Under the pieces are notes generated by a model. It made no database searches. It was not told where the DNA came from and worked only from the letters and a program-made list of their open reading frames with translations. 10,072 nucleotides of DNA, taken from positions 1 through 10,072 of the forward strand of contig CANGOK010000107.1 in NCBI GenBank assembly GCA_947455285.1, given 5' to 3'. Of this stretch, positions 6,371 through 10,072 are shown one piece after another; position 1 is the stretch's first letter; every line of letters begins with the position of its first letter. The stretch comes from Beijerinckiaceae bacterium (GTDB lineage: Bacteria; Pseudomonadota; Alphaproteobacteria; Rhizobiales; Beijerinckiaceae). A program made the position numbers and the translations under genes.

Positions 6371-6931
6371 TCAGGGGTGAAAGGCGTCATTGTCGCGACG
6401 CGTCCATATCTGCTGGAATTTCATTGCGAAGGCGCCTGCTGCCTCCGGGCTTTCCAAAACGATGATGTCGTTGTCCTGACGTCTTGAGCCAGAAAAGCTG
6501 AAATTCGCCGAGCCCGTGCGCAGCCAGCGCCCATCGACCTGATAGGCCTTGAAATGCATGATGTCGCGGCTCGCGGCCTTAAATTTCGCCTCGACGCCGG
6601 GCATGCGCAGCAGGGCTGCGAGACGGACCCTTGGCTCGCCGTCCTGCGGATCACGCTGCTCTGCGTCGAGATAGAGCCGCAGCTTCACGCCGCGCCGCAC
6701 GGCCGCCTCCAGCGCGTCGATGACAAGGCGCTGGGTCAGCACATAGGCCGCCATGTCGATGTTGCGCCGCGCCTTGGCGATCAACCCAGGATCGACCCGG
6801 TCGAAGTCATCCGAGGGCCCGTAATAGATCCGCGTCGCCGCCATGGCCGGCTCGTGATCAAGCGGCCCGCGCGCGGAGCCCGGCGCGAGGTTGAGCAACA
6901 GGACGGCGGCCAGAACGAGGGGCCTTCGCAT
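6371..6931 (-). CDS. Exported phospholipase D-like / Nuc-type protein with a single HKD motif
   Basis: A 186-residue protein of the phospholipase D superfamily. An N-terminal hydrophobic segment after MRR (about 4-20, LVLAAVLLLNLAPGSARG) looks like a signal peptide, so the product is probably periplasmic or secreted. The single catalytic motif is H126-x-K128-x4-D133, followed by GSANFS at 140-145 and QDND at 152-155. One HKD motif in about 155 mature residues matches the small Nuc-type endonucleases, which make one active site per dimer, rather than two-motif lipases or cardiolipin synthases. Upstream, ARRNIDMAAYVLT (54-66) and the GVKLRLYLD strand (81-89) fit the fold. It lies 21 bases after the tsaD stop and 50 bases before gpsA, all on the minus strand, suggesting co-transcription. 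No clear Shine-Dalgarno sequence precedes its ATG. The natural substrate (DNA, RNA or phospholipid) cannot be told from sequence. Confidence 0.85.
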   Translation of the reverse strand: MRRPLVLAAVLLLNLAPGSARGPLDHEPAMAATRIYYGPSDDFDRVDPGLIAKARRNIDMAAYVLTQRLVIDALEAAVRRGVKLRLYLDAEQRDPQDGEPRVRLAALLRMPGVEAKFKAASRDIMHFKAYQVDGRWLRTGSANFSFSGSRRQDNDIIVLESPEAAGAFAMKFQQIWTRRDNDAFHP

Positions 6932-6952
6932 GAGAAACCGCGAATCGGGAGC

Positions 6953-8014
6953 TTAAGCTTTTCCATTGTGCGCAGCCGAGGCGCTCGCGTCGAGCGGCCA
7001 GCGCGGGCGCGGCGCGAAATCCATCCCATCGGTCATGCCAAGGCGCAGACGCTCAAGTCCCGCCCAGGCGATCATCGCGCCGTTGTCGGTGCACAGGCCC
7101 GGAGGGGGAATGATGAGTTTCACGCCGACCTGCGTCGTCAGGCGCGTCAAAGCATGGCCGATGGCTTGATTGGCGGCGACGCCGCCCGCGACCACCAAAG
7201 CCTTCGGTGGGCCGAATTGCTCGCGGAACAGGCGAAGCCCTGCGCGGGTGCGATCGCCGATCACATCCACGATGGCGGCCTGAAAACTGGCGCAGAGATT
7301 GGCGATGTCGGCAGGCCGGGGCTCGCGGCCGAGCTTCTGGATTTCAAGCCGCACGGCCGTCTTGAGGCCTGACAGCGAGAAATCCGCGCCGGGGCGGCGC
7401 AACATGGGGCGCGGCAACTCGAAAGCAGCGGGATCGCCGGAGCGCGCCTCCTTCTCGACCTGTGGGCCGCCGGGATAGGGCAGGTGCAACATCTTGGCGA
7501 CCTTGTCGAAGGCCTCGCCGATGGCGTCGTCCACGGTGGCGCCGATGCGGGTGTATTCACCCACCCCCCGCACCGCGATGAGCTGGGTATGACCGCCCGA
7601 AACCAGCAGCAGCAGATAGGGAAAATCGACGCCGTCGGTCAGACGGGCGGTGAGCGCATGGGCCTCAAGATGATTGATCGCCACGAAGGGCTTGCCCCCC
7701 GCCAGCGCCAGCGCCTTGCCAGTCGTGAGCCCCACCATGACCCCACCGATGAGACCCGGGCCTGCGGCTGCGGCGACGCCATCCACGTCCGAAAACCGCA
7801 TCCCCGCCTTGTCGAGGGCGCGCCGCACCAGATGGTCCAGAATCTCCACATGGGCGCGGGCCGCGATCTCGGGCACGACGCCGCCATAGGCCGCATGTTC
7901 GGCGATTTGCGAGTGGACCTCATTCGAAAGAATCGCGCCGCTCCCGTTCGGCCGCAGCTCCACCACGGCGGCTGCGGTTTCGTCGCAAGTGCTCTCGATC
8001 CCCAGAACGCGCAT
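6953..8014 (-). CDS. tsaD: tRNA N6-adenosine threonylcarbamoyltransferase
   Basis: Catalyses transfer of the threonylcarbamoyl group from its AMP adduct to A37 of ANN-decoding tRNAs, working in bacteria with TsaB and TsaE (formerly Gcp/YgjD). The 353-residue product has the ASKHA N-terminal motif LGIESTCDETAAAVV at 4-18, the metal-binding INHLEAHALTARL with H115 and H119, LLLVSGGHTQL at 135-145, the VVAGGVAANQ motif near 274-283 and PPPGLCTDNGAMIAWAG with predicted metal ligand D310. Length is normal. The frame is open far upstream (to 8788), but those codons run antisense to hemC. The ATG at 8014 gives the canonical MRVLGIEST start. AGAGG is only two bases from that ATG, so an in-frame GTG five codons earlier is a minor alternative. 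Divergent from hemC; followed by the PLD-like gene. Confidence 0.96.
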   Translation of the reverse strand: MRVLGIESTCDETAAAVVELRPNGSGAILSNEVHSQIAEHAAYGGVVPEIAARAHVEILDHLVRRALDKAGMRFSDVDGVAAAAGPGLIGGVMVGLTTGKALALAGGKPFVAINHLEAHALTARLTDGVDFPYLLLLVSGGHTQLIAVRGVGEYTRIGATVDDAIGEAFDKVAKMLHLPYPGGPQVEKEARSGDPAAFELPRPMLRRPGADFSLSGLKTAVRLEIQKLGREPRPADIANLCASFQAAIVDVIGDRTRAGLRLFREQFGPPKALVVAGGVAANQAIGHALTRLTTQVGVKLIIPPPGLCTDNGAMIAWAGLERLRLGMTDGMDFAPRPRWPLDASASAAHNGKA

Positions 8015-8053
8015 CGCCTCTGATTCCACTTCTTTCGCGAAGACTCGCGGCAC

Positions 8054-8081
8054 CCTATAGTCCCCTTGAGCATTTCGGCAA
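8054..8081 (-). promoter_or_regulatory. tsaD: Possible sigma-70 type promoter for tsaD
   Basis: On the minus strand TTGCCG (8076-8081) and TATAGG (8054-8059) are separated by 16 bases. The start of transcription would fall about 30 bases before the tsaD ATG. It lies in the 93-base region between the divergent tsaD and hemC genes, where a promoter is needed. The match is moderate and made by eye only. Confidence 0.35.
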
Positions 8082-8107
8082 TGATGGCCGCAGGACTTTA
8101 GACAACC

Positions 8108-9028
8108 ATGACAGAACCTTTCCTCAGGATCGGGACGCGCGGATCGCCTCTCGCGCTGGCGCAAACCAACATGACGCGCCGCCTTCTCGCCAAAGCCCAT
8201 GGCATCGCCGAAGACAGCATCGCAGTGATCGTCATCCGCACCACAGGCGACGCCATTCAGGACCGTCCTCTTTCGGAATCCGGCGGCAAGGGTCTCTTCA
8301 CGAAGGAGCTCGACATCGCCCTGCTGCAGGGGGACATCGACCTCGCGGTGCATTCGTCCAAGGACCTCCCGACCGTGCTGCCCGACGGCCTCTGCGTCAC
8401 CGGCTACCTGCCCCGCGAGGATGTGCGCGACGCGCTCATCAGCCGCCATGGCTCGAGCTTCGCCGATCTGCCGCAAGGCGCGGTTCTTGGCACGGCCTCG
8501 CTGCGCCGGGGCGCGCAGGCCAAGCGACTTCGCCCAGACCTTCAACTGACCCTGCTGCGCGGCAATGTCGAGACGCGGCTGCGTAAGGTCGAAAGCGGCG
8601 AGATCGACGCCACCCTTCTGGCGCTGGCGGGGCTCAAACGACTTGGCCTTGAGGCGAGAGCCGCGGGCTTGCTCAGTCTTGAAGATTTCTTGCCTGCCGT
8701 GGGCCAGGGCGCCATCGGGGTCACCACACGCACGGATGACCATGTCACCCGCGTGGCCTTGGGCGCCATCCTCGACGGCGACACGCATTTCGCAGTGACC
8801 GCCGAGCGCGCCTTCTTACGCGTTCTCGACGGCTCTTGCCGCACGCCAATCGCAGGCCATGCGCGCATGGAAGGAGACCGCATCCTGTTCAAGGGCACGG
8901 TTCTACGCGCAGACGGATCGCAGGCATGGGATATCGAGGATTCAGGCGATCCTGATGAGGCCGAGGCCATTGGCGCGCGCGCTGGGCGCCGCCTCCTCGA
9001 CATCATGCCGCCAGACGCGCTGCCCTGA
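8108..9028 (+). CDS. hemC: Porphobilinogen deaminase (hydroxymethylbilane synthase)
   Basis: Polymerises four porphobilinogen molecules into hydroxymethylbilane in haem/tetrapyrrole synthesis, in the cytoplasm. The 306-residue product starts with the typical LRIGTRGSPLALAQT motif (6-20). It carries DLAVHSSKDLPT with the predicted catalytic Asp86, GTASLRRGAQ at 128-137, RGNVETRLRK at 151-160, VGQGAIG at 198-204, and LDGSCRTPIAGHA with Cys244 as attachment site of the dipyrromethane cofactor. All key residues are present and length is normal. The upstream AGGA is 12 bases from the ATG, a rather weak site. Divergent from tsaD across 93 bases, and followed after one base by hemD, whose product uses the hydroxymethylbilane that HemC makes. 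Confidence 0.98.
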   Translation: MTEPFLRIGTRGSPLALAQTNMTRRLLAKAHGIAEDSIAVIVIRTTGDAIQDRPLSESGGKGLFTKELDIALLQGDIDLAVHSSKDLPTVLPDGLCVTGYLPREDVRDALISRHGSSFADLPQGAVLGTASLRRGAQAKRLRPDLQLTLLRGNVETRLRKVESGEIDATLLALAGLKRLGLEARAAGLLSLEDFLPAVGQGAIGVTTRTDDHVTRVALGAILDGDTHFAVTAERAFLRVLDGSCRTPIAGHARMEGDRILFKGTVLRADGSQAWDIEDSGDPDEAEAIGARAGRRLLDIMPPDALP

Positions 9029-9029
9029 C

Positions 9030-9725
9030 ATGCGTGTGATCGTGACCCGGGCGCGCGCCGATGCGGAACGAACCGCAACGGCCCTGCGCGTGCGGGGGCA
9101 CGAAGTCCTGTTGTCGCCTGTGCTGGAGATTGTCGGGACGTGCGCGTTGATCGATCCCGGCGCGGCGCAAGCGGTGATCGCGACAAGCGCGCATGCGTTC
9201 GAAACCCTTGCGCCGCAGATCCTCGCAAACATTCGAACGCTTCCGATTTTTGTGGTTGGTTCGCGCACCGCAAAGGCGGCCCTCCGCATCGGGCTTCCAG
9301 CGCCACGCCTCACGGCTGCCCGGGCGAGCGATCTTGCATCGCAGATGGCTCCGTCACTGTCCTCGGGGTCGCGGCTGCTTTACCTCGCAGGGCGCGACCG
9401 CAAGCCGGACCTTGAAAACGCTCTGCACGGCAAAGGCTTCGCGATTGACACAGCGGTGGTCTACGAGGCGCGCGCGCTCGGGACCCTGTCGCCTGAAGCC
9501 GCCAGCGCCTTGGCGCGAGGCGAGGCGGACGCCGTGCTGCATTTCTCTCGCCGTAGCGCTCAGCTATTTCTAGACTGCGCGGCGAAAGGCAACTTGAGCG
9601 CAGAAGCCGCCCGCCTGCGCCATATCTGCATTTCGCAGGATGCGGCAGCGGACCTTGGAGCCTTGGCGCAAGTCGCCCAGACCCCCGACAGTCCCGGGCT
9701 TTTCAGGGCGCTTGAACAAATGTGA
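9030..9725 (+). CDS. hemD: Uroporphyrinogen-III synthase
   Basis: Closes hydroxymethylbilane with inversion of ring D to give uroporphyrinogen III. The 231-residue product begins MRVIVTRARADAERTATALR, the usual HemD start, and shows the two-lobe pattern of this weakly conserved family: VVGSRTA at 75-81, YLAGRDRKPDLENAL at 118-132, VVYEARAL at 143-150 and DAVLHFSRRSA at 167-177. The frame is open upstream to 8859 within hemC, but the ATG at 9030, one base after the hemC stop, gives the family-typical start and suggests translational coupling. Length is in the lower normal range. Identification rests on both motifs and position after hemC. Confidence 0.93.
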   Translation: MRVIVTRARADAERTATALRVRGHEVLLSPVLEIVGTCALIDPGAAQAVIATSAHAFETLAPQILANIRTLPIFVVGSRTAKAALRIGLPAPRLTAARASDLASQMAPSLSSGSRLLYLAGRDRKPDLENALHGKGFAIDTAVVYEARALGTLSPEAASALARGEADAVLHFSRRSAQLFLDCAAKGNLSAEAARLRHICISQDAAADLGALAQVAQTPDSPGLFRALEQM

Positions 9726-9753
9726 GCGCCGCGACAAGATGACAAAATAATTC

Positions 9754-9760
9754 AGGAGGA
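9754..9760 (+). promoter_or_regulatory. Very strong ribosome binding site of the Bug-family gene
   Basis: AGGAGGA with a 7-base spacer to the ATG at 9768, the best Shine-Dalgarno match in the window. It fixes the start and suggests high translation of the binding protein. A weak promoter-like pair, TTGAAC (9712-9717) and CAAGAT (9735-9740), lies upstream with a 17-base spacer but is not convincing. Confidence 0.75.
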
Positions 9761-9767
9761 ATCGTTC

Positions 9768-10072
9768 ATGAGCATGACCACAACCCGCCGCGCCCTGCTG
9801 GGGTTGACGGCCGTAGCGGGCCTGGCGTTCTCGGCGCCTCAGGCTCACGCGCAATCCTCCGAAGATTTCTACAAAGGCAAAACGGTTCGCATCGTCGTCG
9901 GCTATGGGCCGGGCGGCGGCTACGACATCTACGCCCGCATGATCGCGCCCTATATCGGCAAGGCTCTTGGCACGAATGTCGTCGTCGAGAACCAGCCGGG
10001 CGCAGGCGGCATCACCGCGCTCAACCGCATAGCCACGGCGCCGCCGGACGGGCTCTCCTTCATGCTGGTGAA
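9768..10072 (+). CDS. Bug/TctC-family solute-binding protein (partial, runs off the window)
   Basis: The first 101 codons of an exported binding protein of the type used by tripartite tricarboxylate transporters (Bug/TctC family), which captures small carboxylates or related solutes in the periplasm. The N-terminus MSMTTTRRALLGLTAVAGLAFSAPQAHA (28 residues) is a signal peptide with likely cleavage after AHA. The RR before the hydrophobic stretch resembles a twin-arginine signal but is not a full consensus. The mature part begins with the family pattern: FYKGKTVRIVVGYGPGGGYDIYARMIAPYI (34-63), then VVVENQPGAGGITALNRIA (71-89) and APPDG (91-95). It starts 42 bases after hemD on the same strand and could be read from the hem transcript or its own promoter. 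The ligand cannot be inferred, and any transporter membrane genes would be outside the window. Confidence 0.88.
   Translation, partial: MSMTTTRRALLGLTAVAGLAFSAPQAHAQSSEDFYKGKTVRIVVGYGPGGGYDIYARMIAPYIGKALGTNVVVENQPGAGGITALNRIATAPPDGLSFMLV

Noticed and set aside
6950..6959. Palindrome AGCTTAAGCT at the tsaD stop codon
   Set aside because: It is a short perfect palindrome with no loop, formed by the final tsaD codons and stop. It is too small to be a terminator, and no T-tract follows on the minus strand.
8015..8788. A 258-codon upstream extension of the tsaD frame
   Set aside because: These codons run antisense to hemC and cross the intergenic region, while the ATG at 8014 gives the canonical TsaD N-terminus and normal length.
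8859..9029. An upstream extension of the hemD frame inside hemC
   Set aside because: The ATG at 9030 yields the typical HemD start MRVIVTRAR; the extension only overlaps hemC in another frame.

Overview
The window looks like chromosomal housekeeping DNA from a GC-rich alphaproteobacterium, most likely of the order Hyphomicrobiales (Rhizobiales). Three things support this. The F1 part of the ATP synthase is encoded alone, as atpH-atpA-atpG-atpD-atpC without Fo genes alongside. A hemD/hemC pair is divergent from tsaD and gpsA, which is a familiar alphaproteobacterial neighbourhood. The proteins themselves are typical of alphaproteobacteria. I cannot place the genus from sequence reading alone.

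Left part (1-4594, minus strand): the F1-ATPase operon, transcribed right to left: delta (atpH, GTG start), alpha (atpA, overlapping atpH by one base), gamma (atpG), beta (atpD) and the first 37 codons of epsilon (atpC, cut by the window edge). Spacings are short and most genes have a visible Shine-Dalgarno sequence, consistent with one polycistronic unit. Catalytic motifs of alpha and beta are intact.

Middle (4595-6931): about 400 bases without a convincing gene separate atpH from a divergent small gene. That gene encodes a 108-residue protein of unknown function with a hydrophobic N-terminus and a strong ribosome binding site. Its stop codon abuts the stop codon of the convergent gene gpsA (NAD(P)-dependent glycerol-3-phosphate dehydrogenase), with no base between them. 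Between gpsA and tsaD lies a gene for a small, probably exported protein with a single HKD motif (phospholipase D/Nuc superfamily).

Right part (6953-10072): tsaD (tRNA threonylcarbamoyladenosine synthesis), the PLD-like gene and gpsA run leftward, possibly as one unit. hemC and hemD (consecutive steps from porphobilinogen to uroporphyrinogen III) run rightward from the 93-base region shared with tsaD. Just after hemD, on the same strand, begins an exported solute-binding protein of the Bug/TctC family with a very strong ribosome binding site. It is truncated by the window end.

I found no mobile elements, CRISPR arrays, tRNA or rRNA genes, and no clear new multi-gene system. The least explained items are the small 108-residue protein, the PLD-like exported protein inside the tsaD-gpsA block, and the Bug receptor directly after hemD.
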